DNA of 64,000 nucleotides from Mesorhizobium sp. YC-39. Its GTDB lineage: Bacteria > Pseudomonadota > Alphaproteobacteria > Rhizobiales > Rhizobiaceae. This document shows positions 38,197 to 49,068 of the stretch, one piece after another. The stretch is taken from assembly GCF_025753795.1 (NCBI RefSeq), contig NZ_JAOWPS010000006.1, forward strand, positions 186,001 through 250,000. Direction: 5' to 3'. The position numbers were made by a program, and so were the translations under genes. The notes beneath the pieces were generated by a model. That model saw only the letters and a list, made by a program, of their open reading frames with translations. It was not told the origin of the DNA and did no database searches. Position 1 is the first letter of the stretch; each line of letters begins with the position of its first letter.

Positions 38197-38783
38197 TGCG
38201 TCTGCCGCCGGCTGAGTTTCGTTTCGAGATAGTCCTCGACCAGCGCGATCGCGGTCGCGGCATCTGGCACGCCGTCCTTCAGCGCGCGCCTGATATAGAG
38301 CCCATCGATCAGCGCCGCCGTCGCCTCGGCGACGCGGTCGGCCTCGTTTCTCGGCAGGATGCCGGTCAGCCCGCTCATCAGGTTCGAGTGCAGCCGCCTT
38401 GCATAGACCCTGAGTAGTCGGCGCAGCGCCGAAGATTTCTGCGCCTCGACATAGAAGGCAAGCCAGGCGGCGATGGTTTCCGGCTGGAACTGGAGGTCGG
38501 AGAAGTTGACGGCGACCACCGCCGAAACACGCTCGCGGGGGGTGCTGGTCGAGCCCAGGACTCGCAAAGTGTCGGTGGTCAGCTCGGCCAGGATGTGCCG
38601 CATCGTCGCCAGCAAAAGCTCGTCCTTGGCGCCGAAATAGTGATGGGCAAGTGCCGAGGAGACGCCGGCGCGTCCGGCGATCTCGGACATGGTCACGTCA
38701 AGCGAGCCGCGCTCGCCGATCGCCGAGATCGTCGCATCGATAAGCGCCTTGCGGCGCAACGGTTCCATTCCGACTTTCGGCAT
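38193..38783 (-). CDS. betI: TetR-family repressor of the bet operon
   Basis: Choline-responsive repressor. 196 residues; the helix-turn-helix is at about 28-52 (TMSEIAGRAGVSSALAHHYF), the BetI pattern including the KVGMEPLRRKALIDATI start. The ligand-binding domain follows. First gene of the bet operon, overlapping betC by 4 bases, with a BetI-like operator 36 bases upstream. Confidence 0.93.
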   Translation of the reverse strand: MPKVGMEPLRRKALIDATISAIGERGSLDVTMSEIAGRAGVSSALAHHYFGAKDELLLATMRHILAELTTDTLRVLGSTSTPRERVSAVVAVNFSDLQFQPETIAAWLAFYVEAQKSSALRRLLRVYARRLHSNLMSGLTGILPRNEADRVAEATAALIDGLYIRRALKDGVPDAATAIALVEDYLETKLSRRQTQ

Positions 38784-38818
38784 TTGTTGTTCCAGTCTCA
38801 GCGGCCAAGTTATTTTTT

Positions 38819-38832
38819 ATTGACGGATCAAT
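38819..38832. promoter_or_regulatory. Candidate BetI operator
   Basis: ATTGACGGATCAAT (arms ATTGA/TCAAT around CGGA) sits 36 bases upstream of betI in an AT-rich stretch. It resembles the ATTGA-spacer-TCAAT layout of the known E. coli BetI site. Autoregulation of the bet operon would follow. Confidence 0.6.
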
Positions 38833-39010
38833 CAACAAAAATCCAATCCGATTTTCATGCCGAAGGTCGAGCGCCAAGATCGAACCCGAAGATCAAACGA
38901 TTGTGTGTTGCTGGCCCTTCACGCGGTCTGGAAAACGGTTCATAGTTGAACAATATGAGAAGCTAACGCCGCGATATGAAATACCAGGCTCGCGGAGAAT
39001 GGAGATCGCC

Positions 39011-40177
39011 ATGACAGCATGCATTGTCGGCTGGGCGCATTCGCGCTTCGGCAAGCTCGAAGGCGAGACGCTGGAGGGCTTGATCACCAAGGTGGCGGTC
39101 GAGGCGCTCGACCATGCCGGCATCGGCCCGGACGACGTCGACGAGATCGTGCTCGGTCATTTCAACGCCGGCTTTTCCGCGCAGGATTTCACCGCCAGCC
39201 TGGTGCTCCAGGCCGACGACCGGCTACGCTTCAAGCCGGCGACGCGGGTCGAGAACGCTTGCGCCACCGGTTCGGCGGCAGTCAGGCAAGGCATCCGCGC
39301 CATCGATGCCAATGCCGCCCGCATCGTCCTGGTGGTCGGCGCCGAGCAGATGACGACGACGCCCGGTCCCGAGATCGGCAAGAACCTGCTCAAGGCCTCC
39401 TATCTGCCCGAGGATGGCAACACGCCGGCGGGCTTCGCCGGTGTCTTCGGCAAGATCGCTCAAGGCTATTTCCAGCGCTATGGCGATCAGTCGGACGCGC
39501 TCGCCATGATCGCCGCCAAGAACCACAAGAACGGCGTCGACAATCCCTACGCGCAGATGCGCAAGGATTTCGGCTACGAGTTCTGCCGCCAGGAGAGCGA
39601 GAAGAACCCCTTCGTCGCCGGTCCCCTGAAGCGCACCGATTGCTCGCTGGTTTCGGACGGCGCCGCCGCCCTTGTCCTTGCCGACACCGCGACGGCGCTG
39701 AAGATGCGCCGCGCCGTCGCCTTCCGCGCCAACCAGCATGTGCAGGATTTCCTGCCGATGTCGAAGCGCGACATCCTCGCCTTCGAAGGCTGCGAGCAGG
39801 CCTGGAGCCAGGCACTGAAGCAGGCCGGCGTGACCCTCGACGATCTATCCTTCGTCGAGACGCATGACTGTTTCACCATCGCCGAACTGATCGAATACGA
39901 GGCGATGGGGCTGGCCAAGCCAGGTGAGGGGGCGAAGCTCGCCATGAGCGGCGAGACGGCGAAGGACGGCCGGCTGCCGGTCAATCCCTCCGGCGGGTTG
40001 AAGGCCAAGGGTCACCCGATCGGCGCTACCGGCGTGTCGATGCATGTGCTGAGCGCCATGCAACTCACCGGCGAGGCCGGCGGCATCCAGGTGCCTGGCG
40101 CAAAACTCGGCGGCATCTTCAACATGGGTGGCGCCGCGGTCGCCAACTACGTTTCCATTCTCGATCGGATCAGATAA
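39011..40177 (+). CDS. Thiolase-family acetyl-CoA acetyltransferase-like protein
   Basis: 388 residues from ATG 39011 (GGAG site at 39001); Met codons at 38999 and 38903 are alternatives. It is of the SCP-x/lipid-transfer thiolase type: nucleophile Cys84 in ENACATGSAA, and C-terminal NPSGGLKAKGHPIGATG near 335-351 with a catalytic His. The second Cys of classic degradative thiolases (CGSG motif) is replaced by the GGIFNMGGAAV ending. It may act on acyl-CoA chain shortening or condensation; the substrate is unknown. Divergent from betI; 28 bases before asparaginase. Confidence 0.88.
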   Translation: MTACIVGWAHSRFGKLEGETLEGLITKVAVEALDHAGIGPDDVDEIVLGHFNAGFSAQDFTASLVLQADDRLRFKPATRVENACATGSAAVRQGIRAIDANAARIVLVVGAEQMTTTPGPEIGKNLLKASYLPEDGNTPAGFAGVFGKIAQGYFQRYGDQSDALAMIAAKNHKNGVDNPYAQMRKDFGYEFCRQESEKNPFVAGPLKRTDCSLVSDGAAALVLADTATALKMRRAVAFRANQHVQDFLPMSKRDILAFEGCEQAWSQALKQAGVTLDDLSFVETHDCFTIAELIEYEAMGLAKPGEGAKLAMSGETAKDGRLPVNPSGGLKAKGHPIGATGVSMHVLSAMQLTGEAGGIQVPGAKLGGIFNMGGAAVANYVSILDRIR

Positions 40178-40183
40178 AACCGG

Positions 40184-40206
40184 CCCCGCATTTCACGGGG
40201 AATTCA
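40184..40206 (+). promoter_or_regulatory. Hairpin that can hide the asparaginase ribosome site
   Basis: CCCCG (40184-40188) and CGGGG (40196-40200) pair around CATTTCA. The right arm is the Shine-Dalgarno GGGGA of the ATG at 40206, so folding would lower initiation unless upstream ribosomes open it. Coupling to the thiolase gene is inferred. Confidence 0.4.
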
Positions 40207-41210
40207 TGACAAATCCGGTTCTGGTCGAGGTTCTGCGCGGCGCCATAGTCGAGAGCGCCCATCGTGGCGCCATAGCTGTTTTCGACGCCGACAATAGGCC
40301 GGTCTGGGAGGTCGGCGACACCACACGTCCGGTGTTCCCGCGCTCGGCGGTCAAGGCGATCCAGGCACTGCCGCTGGTCGAAAGCGGCACCGCGGATACC
40401 TATGGCTTCGGCAACCGCGAACTGGCGCTTGCCTGCGCTTCCCACTCCGGCGAGCCGGCGCATGTCGAACTGGCGCGGTCCATGCTGGCCAGGGCAGGGT
40501 TGGACCAAACGGCGCTGGAATGCGGCGCGCACTGGCCGTCGAACCATCAGGCGGAGATTGCGCTTGCCCGCGCTGGCGGCTTGCCAAACTCATTGCACAA
40601 CAACTGCTCCGGCAAGCACTCCGGCTTCCTCTGTACCTGCGTACACTCGGGCATTGCCCATGGCGGCTACGTCAGGGCGGATCACGCCTTGCAGGAGATG
40701 GTGCGCGACGCAATGCAGGCGGCGACGGGCGCTGCCCATGGCGCCGGCGAGCGAGCGATCGACGGCTGCTCGATCCCGACCTACGCGGTGCCGCTCAGGA
40801 GCTTCGCCCTCGGCTTTGCCCGCATGGCGACTGGGACCGGTTTTGGCCCTGAACGAGCGAAGGCTGCGAAGCGGCTTTTGTCCGCCTGTATGGCTGAGCC
40901 ATTCTTTGTTGCCGGCACCGGTCGCGCCGACCTTGCGCTGATGGAGGCTGCTCCTGGGCGGATTTTCGTAAAGGGCGGAGCCGAGGGGGTCTGTTGCGCA
41001 GCACTCCCCGAACTTGGCTTCGGCATCGCGCTCAAATGCGATGATGGCGCTGGCCGTGCGGTTGAATCCATTGTCGCCGCGGTCATTGCCAGGCTCCTGC
41101 GCACGGATGAGGCCCTGGCGGCGAAGCTGATCGAACTGGCAAACGCGCCCATCGAAAGCCGGGTTGGCGCCAAAGTGGGTTCGCTCCGGCCGACAGTTGC
41201 CTTCAGCTGA
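40206..41210 (+). CDS. ansA: L-asparaginase of the rhizobial thermolabile (class 3) type
   Basis: Hydrolyses asparagine to aspartate and ammonia. 334 residues, matching the AnsA/asparaginase II family (as known from Rhizobium etli), unrelated to E. coli asparaginases. The SxxK pair Ser47/Lys50 lies in PRSAVKA; CASHSGEP at 77-84 holds the second conserved Ser79, and Cys134 in NNCSGKHSG fits the metal-site Cys. Its 3' end overlaps the convergent beta-helix gene by 8 bases. No asparagine permease is next to it. Confidence 0.9.
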   Translation: MTNPVLVEVLRGAIVESAHRGAIAVFDADNRPVWEVGDTTRPVFPRSAVKAIQALPLVESGTADTYGFGNRELALACASHSGEPAHVELARSMLARAGLDQTALECGAHWPSNHQAEIALARAGGLPNSLHNNCSGKHSGFLCTCVHSGIAHGGYVRADHALQEMVRDAMQAATGAAHGAGERAIDGCSIPTYAVPLRSFALGFARMATGTGFGPERAKAAKRLLSACMAEPFFVAGTGRADLALMEAAPGRIFVKGGAEGVCCAALPELGFGIALKCDDGAGRAVESIVAAVIARLLRTDEALAAKLIELANAPIESRVGAKVGSLRPTVAFS

Positions 41211-42579
41211 CGTGATTGCGCTCGACGGTCAGATGCGCATAGCCGGCATTGCCTGATGAGGCGAGGTCGCCGGTCACCGGCTCGGCCCAGCGCTGGCCGA
41301 TGATCGCGCCGTTCTGCGTGCCATCGATGACGTTGTCGGAAATGACGGCCGTACCGGCACCCTCGACCACGCTGACGACGATGCCGGTTCCGGCCTTGCG
41401 GATGATGTTTCCCGTGGCGACCACATTGCGCATATACGGCCCCCAGCCGATCTGCATGCCGTAGAGCGGCGCATTCTCGACGACATTGCCCGACACCGTC
41501 GTGTCGGCTTCGACGCTGATGCCGACGCCGAAGCCGGGTGGGTCGGCAGGGTAGGGGCCGCTGATCGAGAGATTGCGCACGATATTGCCCTGGCAGACCC
41601 CCATGCGGCCGCCTTCGTTGAAATTGACGATCGAGATGCCATTGGCGGCGCCGTCGACGATGTTGTTGCCAATGATCGCGCCTTCGAAGGAGAACTCGGA
41701 ATAGAGCGCCGTTTCGCCCGATCGCGAGCAGGTGTTGCCGGTCATCTGCAGATTGCTGGCGCTGTTGGCGCGGATCGCCGAAAACGCGCAGTCCGAGACA
41801 ATATTGCCCGAAATGACGACATTGCCCGCACGGAAGGCATTGATGCCGTTGCCGTTCTGGCCGGTTCCGCCGCTGCGCGCCTGGATCCGTTCGACGCGGT
41901 TGCCGCTGACGATGGTGCCATCCTCAGCCGCTTGCCAGCGGTGTACAAGGATGCCGCCATTGCCGCAATCGGAAACGCTGTTGCTTGAGATCTCCAGGCC
42001 GCCGGCCTCGACCGAATAGATGCCGGCATCGGCCGCGCCCGATATGTCCGAGCGCTCGATGCGGCCGCAGGCATGTTCGAGCGACAGGCCGTGCTTGCCG
42101 CTGCCTGATATCTGGCAATTGTCGACGACGAGGTGGCCGACGCGGCGAAGATCGAGCAGGCCTTGCGCATAGTCGCCCATCCAGCGGTTGCTGCCGTCGA
42201 ACACCAGCCCGCTAAATTCGATATGCTCGGCCTGCTCGGCCATGAAAAGATGGCCATTGCCGCCATAGACGATCCGCGATGCGCCCGGCACGCCGGACAG
42301 CCTGACACGGCTGGGCAGCGAAAGGTTTGATACCACATAGATGCCCGGCGGCAGGAACACCGGCATGTCGCGGTCGTTGGCGTGGCGCAGCAGCTTGGCG
42401 AAGGCCTTGCTCTGGTCGTCGAGCACGCCGGGCTGCACGCCAAGGTCGGCAGCGCTGATCGAGCCGCGCATCGAGGCATTTTCGATACCGGGCAGGGCGG
42501 TCGCGACCGCCTGGTCGAGCGAGAGGCCTAAGACGGCAAAGCCGGCGGTTCCCGTGAGAAACTTTCGTCTGTTCAACAT
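41203..42579 (-). CDS. Tat-exported right-handed beta-helix repeat protein
   Basis: 458 residues from ATG 42579; GTG at 42585 is an alternative start. The N-terminus LNRRKFLTGTAGFAVLGLSL is a twin-arginine signal. The rest is a chain of about 22-residue coils rich in SGN, SDN and GN-x-I turns (for example ISGNIVSDC, MTGNTCSRSG, VSGNVVEN), the pattern of a pectate-lyase-like parallel beta-helix. It fits the uncharacterised twin-arginine repeat family found in rhizobia. No catalytic set is identifiable, so a polysaccharide-binding or lyase role is only inferred from fold. Confidence 0.85.
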   Translation of the reverse strand: MLNRRKFLTGTAGFAVLGLSLDQAVATALPGIENASMRGSISAADLGVQPGVLDDQSKAFAKLLRHANDRDMPVFLPPGIYVVSNLSLPSRVRLSGVPGASRIVYGGNGHLFMAEQAEHIEFSGLVFDGSNRWMGDYAQGLLDLRRVGHLVVDNCQISGSGKHGLSLEHACGRIERSDISGAADAGIYSVEAGGLEISSNSVSDCGNGGILVHRWQAAEDGTIVSGNRVERIQARSGGTGQNGNGINAFRAGNVVISGNIVSDCAFSAIRANSASNLQMTGNTCSRSGETALYSEFSFEGAIIGNNIVDGAANGISIVNFNEGGRMGVCQGNIVRNLSISGPYPADPPGFGVGISVEADTTVSGNVVENAPLYGMQIGWGPYMRNVVATGNIIRKAGTGIVVSVVEGAGTAVISDNVIDGTQNGAIIGQRWAEPVTGDLASSGNAGYAHLTVERNHVS

Positions 42580-42580
42580 C

Positions 42581-42626
42581 GGCACAGATTCCCTGGAATT
42601 CTGCCCTGTGTCGCAGGAATCGTGCC
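42581..42626. repeat. Inverted repeat upstream of the beta-helix gene
   Basis: GGCACAGATTCC (42581-42592) and GGAATCGTGCC (42616-42626) are complementary apart from one extra base. It overlaps the leader of the minus-strand gene, so it may be an operator or RNA hairpin. Confidence 0.45.
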
Positions 42627-42688
42627 AGCCCCGGTGGCCTTGCTGGCAATGGCTTGTGAAGTTGCAGCTACGCGCCTAAGTTCGACGG

Positions 42689-43162
42689 ATGAGCAGAGCC
42701 TTCACGCGCGAAGAGGACAGCGAAAACGCCATCGCCGGCATCGGCGAGCGGCCGATCAGCACGCACCGCAATCTGGTGACGGAGCGCGGCCTGGCGCAGA
42801 TCGAGGAAAATCTGGCCGAACTGCGCGACATACTGGCCAAAGCCGAGAGGCGGGCCGACCGCGAACGCATCGCGGTCGTCTCGCGAGACCTGCGCTACTG
42901 GACCGCGCGGCGTGAAAGCGCCGAACTTTCCGTTCCTGAGCCGGGCAGCGACCTAGTTCGCTTTGGCATGGGCGTCACGCTGGAAGGCGATGACGGCAGG
43001 AAGGTCCACTGGAAGATCGTCGGTGAGGACGAGGCCGACCCGGCCAAGGGGAGCATCTCGCATGTCTCGCCGATGGCCATGGCCTTGTTCGGCAAGAAAG
43101 TTGGTGACGTGGCGAGCGTCAACGGCAAGGAATGGGAAATCGTCAAGCTCTCGGAAAGCTAG
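42689..43162 (+). CDS. GreA/GreB-family transcription elongation factor
   Basis: 157 residues. The N-terminal part (about 25-75) is a charged helical region (TERGLAQIEENLAELRDILAK) shorter than the Gre coiled coil, and the C-terminal part (about 85-157) is the Gre FKBP-like domain: FGMGVTLEGDDGRK, ISHVSPMAMALFGKKVGDVA. It could act at the RNA polymerase secondary channel like GreA, GreB or Rnk. Single gene. Confidence 0.85.
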   Translation: MSRAFTREEDSENAIAGIGERPISTHRNLVTERGLAQIEENLAELRDILAKAERRADRERIAVVSRDLRYWTARRESAELSVPEPGSDLVRFGMGVTLEGDDGRKVHWKIVGEDEADPAKGSISHVSPMAMALFGKKVGDVASVNGKEWEIVKLSES

Positions 43163-43196
43163 AGCGTCTCACATCTAGTGCGGTAAGTGGCGCGGA

Positions 43197-43434
43197 TCAT
43201 TCGGCGAGCTTCTTAAGCCCGACTTTATATTTGTCCATGACCTCACGGGCAGCCTTTATCTGACGCTCGAAGCTGTTGGCCACGGGTCTGAGAGTAATGC
43301 CACCGTCGGTTTCGATAATTTGGAGCTGATCGCCCACCCGTAGATTCGTCAAGAAGCTCCCTCGGCACGATTACGCCTTCAGAATCGCCGATCTTGTGGA
43401 TGGTCGTCTTCAAGGTGCTGCATCCCTGTTGCAA
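43197..43434 (-). pseudogene. Frameshifted AbrB/MazE-type antitoxin
   Basis: The minus strand first encodes TTIHKIGDSEGVIVPRELL, the swapped-hairpin DNA-binding motif of MazE-like antitoxins. The frame then shifts near 43346-43352: removing one base after CTTCTT continues as TNLRVGDQLQIIETDGG, ITLRPVANSFERQIKA and AREVMDKYKVGLKKLAE, ending at TGA 43197. Together this is a full-length 70-to-80-residue antitoxin. As it stands only the N-terminal part is made, followed by a wrong-frame tail. No toxin gene is next to it. Start is a TTG (43434 or 43413). A sequencing error is possible. Confidence 0.75.
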
Positions 43435-43474
43435 CGCTGATTGTAGCGCAGCTTGTTCAGCGATGCAGCAGTGT

Positions 43475-45594
<2,120 letters not shown>

Positions 45595-45598
<4 letters not shown>

Positions 45599-47034
45599 GA
45601 CGCTACTCCGATCGCCTGATCGATCCGGATCGGAAACAGCGGCTCGCAGACCGCCACGCTTTCGGTCAGCGCTTGCCGCCTCTCGGCCGCCAGCGTTTCG
45701 ACCGCACGTTCGCCTTTTGATGGGTAAAGGGTCGTGCCGATGATGGCGCGTTCGCCCGCCTGATAGGCAGCGTTGCGGCGGGCCGAGGCCGCTTGGATCC
45801 GCTTCTGGATGTGCCCTTGCTGGAGGCTGGACAGCACGCCGCCTTCCGCCTCGATCCGCTGGAACTCTTCCCAGGCCGCTTCACAGAGCTCCGCGGTGAG
45901 CGCCTCGACGGCGCCCGAACCGCAAGCAGGATCGGCGACATGATCGATATGGCTTTCATTGGCCATGATCAGTTGCGCATTGCGGGCGACGCGGCGGGCA
46001 AAGCCGGCCGGCAAACCATGCGTGATCGTGTGCGGCAGGATGGAGATCGAATCCGCGCCGCCGGCCGCTGCCGCAAAACCGGCAATCGCAGTGCGCAGGA
46101 TATTCGTCTCCGGGTCCGCGGTCGTCATCATGCGGAAGGACGTTTCGGCATGGATATTGGCTGTGGACGCGGGGATCGAGCAGGCCTCCTGAACCCGCGC
46201 CCACAGCCGGCGCAGCGCCCTGATCTTTGCCATCGACACGAACTGGTCCTGGTCGACGCTCAGCGCAAAGCCAATATGGGGCGCTGCATAGACAAGCGGC
46301 TGGCGGGCCTCCTCGAACATCCTGAGATAGGAGACCGCCGAAGCCATCATCGTGCCCAGCTCCTGCGCCTCGGTGGCGCCGGCATTGTGGAAGACGCGTC
46401 CATCCGCTTCCAGCAGAACCCCTGGCACCCCCATCGAGAAAAAATGCGCCAAGGATTGCGGCATCGAAGCCTTCAAGGCCTCGATCGACATGCGCAGCCG
46501 GCCGGTTCCGGCAAAGATCGCCGCCGGATCGATGCCGAAGGACAGATTGAGCTTTGCCGGGTCGGACCGGCGCCTGGTCAGGAACGCCACCAGCCAGTCG
46601 GCCACGGCGCGGCTCCAGGGATGGGCATCGATACGAACCTGGACGCGGTTGAGCGGCACGCCGTCGAGCACCGTCTCCAGCGCCTTGGCTGTCCTTGGCA
46701 GGCCATAGCCGAATGCATTCGGCGCGCCCTCAAAAACCAGCGACAATCCGGTGGCGCCTTGCGCGACGTCTTCCAGTGCCTGGCTTCTGGCGCGGTCGAT
46801 ATCTGGATCGTCGATACGCTGGCTTACGATCCATGGCGATCTGGGGTTTGCCCGCACGAGAGGCTCTGCTGCCGCGCGATCGTAAAGCGGTTCAATACGA
46901 ATATCGTCGTCGGTATGGGATACGAGCTTTTCCTCGAAGGATCCGCCGGCCAGCGCCTTTTCCGCCAGAGCCAGCCATCGCTGCCGCTCGGCGTTTGGAA
47001 GTTCGGCATCGTGGATCAATGCACCGGCGCCCAT
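45595..47034 (-). CDS. mutA: Methylmalonyl-CoA mutase small-subunit homologue without a B12 domain
   Basis: 479 residues from ATG 47034, which follows GAGGAGAG; an upstream in-frame ATG at 47109 has no such site. It matches the barrel domain of the non-catalytic subunit (GATGLSLVFEGAPNAFGYGL, ILPHTITHGLPAGFARRVARN, ACGSGAVEALT) but ends right after, with no DxHxxG cobalamin domain, so it is about 150 residues shorter than the actinobacterial small subunit. Likely a structural partner of MutB. First gene of mutA-mutB, overlapping by 4 bases. Confidence 0.88.
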
Positions 47035-47414
47035 CCGCTCTCCTCGTCTACAGCGCCGCGCGTCCTCTGGACGCGCAAAGGACGCCGTAGCACGTTTGAT
47101 CTTGCGCATGATCCCAGCGAAAATCGATCCCGATTTTAGGGGTCATGCGCTTGTCGGCCGCATCGGCCTGTAACGCCAGTCTACGGTTCCCGGTCCCATA
47201 TCACAATGCGACACGCGTTCTGTGACGGCGAACCGTCAACCGATTGCCAAACATGCACAAAATCCGCAAGCTCCAAAAATCCAATTTCGACCATGGCCCC
47301 AATTTCAACCATTGCCATTGTCGCTTCGCGATAGCGTCATTATACCTGCGGCGGGGCCCCCTTGCTTTCAAGTCTTTGGGGCTTCAACACTTCAGGTTTG
47401 CGGAGACCGGACAT
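47035..47414. other. Intergenic region mutA/herA with a palindromic repeat
   Basis: 380 bases between divergent genes, without a supported gene. It contains the nested palindrome GCGCATGATCCC (47104-47115) / GGGGTCATGCGC (47139-47150), one mismatch, with inner AAAATCG (47120-47126) / CGATTTT (47131-47137). The remainder is less GC-rich and may hold both promoters. Confidence 0.55.
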
Positions 47415-48959
47415 ATGGCTGACGACACAAGCATCTTCATCGGGGCGAGCCGCAAACCTGATGACAGTTACCAGCGCCCCGAACGCCTTCTGCTGCAATA
47501 TGGCAATCGCCACGGCATGGTCACTGGCGCGACCGGCACCGGCAAGACTGTCACCTTGCAGATACTGGCGGAAAGTTTCTCCAATGCCGGCGTGCCGGTC
47601 TTCTGCGCTGACATCAAGGGCGACCTGTCTGGCATCGCCATGATGGGTACGGCGCAGGATTTTCTGGTCAAGCGCGCCAAGCAGGTCAAGCTCGATCCTT
47701 ATGAATTCCAGGAATTTCCGGTCATCTTCTGGGATCTGTTTGGTGAGCAGGGCCATCCGATCCGCGCCACAATATCGGAAATGGGACCGCTGCTTCTGTC
47801 GCGCCTGATGAACCTTTCAGAGGCACAGGAAGGCATCATGAACATCGCCTTCCGCATCGCCGATGAGGAGGGGCTGTTGCTACTCGACCTGAAGGATCTG
47901 CAGGCGCTTCTTTCCAACATTGCCGACCGCGCCCAGGAAATCGGGGCTCGCTATGGCAATGTCACCAAGCCCTCGGTCGGCGCGATCCAGCGCACCTTGC
48001 TGGTTCTGGAGAGCCAAGGCGCGGCGAACTTCTTCGGCGAGCCGGCGTTGCGGATCGCCGACATCATGCGCACCACCCGGGACGGGCGCGGCGCCATCAG
48101 CGTGCTGGCCGCCGATAAGCTGATGATGAATCCCCGGCTCTATGCGACATTCCTTTTGTGGCTGATGTCGGAACTGTTCGAGGAGCTTCCCGAAGTCGGC
48201 GATCCCGACAAGCCGAAACTGGTGTTCTTCTTCGACGAAGCCCACCTTCTGTTCGACGATGCGCCCAAGGTGCTGATCGACCGGGTCGAACAGGTGGTTC
48301 GCCTGATCCGGTCGAAGGGCGTCGGCGTTTATTTCGTTACCCAAAATCCGCTGGATATACCGGAAACGGTCCTGGCCCAGCTCGGCAACCGGGTACAGCA
48401 CGCGCTCCGCGCCTATACGCCGCGCGAACAAAAGGCCGTAAGGACGGCCGCCGACACGTTCAGGCCCAATCCCGACTTCGACTGTGCGACCGTGATCACG
48501 CAGCTCGGCACCGGCGAGGCGCTTGTCTCGACACTGGAAGCCAAGGGTGCGCCGTCCATGGTCCAGCGGACGCTGATTCGCCCGCCATCGTCGCGCCTTG
48601 GTCCGATCACGCCTGACGAGCGCCGTAAGCTGATCGCCGAGAGCCCGGTTGCGGGACAGTACGACCAGGTCATCGATCGCGAATCGGCTTTCGAGATGCT
48701 GCAGAAAAAAGCCAAGGACGCTCAGGAAGCGGAGGCGCAGCAGCAGGAAAGCGGCCGCTCACGCTGGACCATTCCAGGCTTCGGCAATGACGATCCAGTC
48801 CCCCAGACCACCGGCGGCAGGCGAGCCCCGGCGCCGAGACCCTCCAATCGCCAGACAGTGGCGGAGGCGGCGATCAAATCAGTGGTTCGCTCGGTCGGCT
48901 CATCCGTGGGCCGCGCCATTGTCCGCGGCATCCTCGGCAGTCTGTCCAGGGGCAGGTGA
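47415..48959 (+). CDS. HerA-like bipolar helicase/ATPase (DUF853)
   Basis: 514 residues from ATG 47415. Walker A GATGTGKT is at 38-45, Walker B FFFDEAHLLF near 273-282, with the arginine-finger region RVEQVVRLIRSKGVGVYFVTQNP in pieces. It is related to the HerA/FtsK ATPases that translocate DNA. The C-terminal tail (about 410-514) is Gln/Glu- then Ser/Arg-rich with a glycine-rich close (AIVRGILGSLSRG). No nurA nuclease is adjacent, so the partner and role are unknown. The frame extends upstream to 47244 without family similarity. Confidence 0.85.
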   Translation: MADDTSIFIGASRKPDDSYQRPERLLLQYGNRHGMVTGATGTGKTVTLQILAESFSNAGVPVFCADIKGDLSGIAMMGTAQDFLVKRAKQVKLDPYEFQEFPVIFWDLFGEQGHPIRATISEMGPLLLSRLMNLSEAQEGIMNIAFRIADEEGLLLLDLKDLQALLSNIADRAQEIGARYGNVTKPSVGAIQRTLLVLESQGAANFFGEPALRIADIMRTTRDGRGAISVLAADKLMMNPRLYATFLLWLMSELFEELPEVGDPDKPKLVFFFDEAHLLFDDAPKVLIDRVEQVVRLIRSKGVGVYFVTQNPLDIPETVLAQLGNRVQHALRAYTPREQKAVRTAADTFRPNPDFDCATVITQLGTGEALVSTLEAKGAPSMVQRTLIRPPSSRLGPITPDERRKLIAESPVAGQYDQVIDRESAFEMLQKKAKDAQEAEAQQQESGRSRWTIPGFGNDDPVPQTTGGRRAPAPRPSNRQTVAEAAIKSVVRSVGSSVGRAIVRGILGSLSRGR

Positions 48960-49068
48960 GGGCATCTCTTGCGGACGTCAGCTTCGCGCCATGGACGCCG
49001 TCGCGATGTAAGCCGACCGAATTGGGCCGCAAGCAGACTGTCAGCTTTCGGGATAGATAGCCCTGGTA

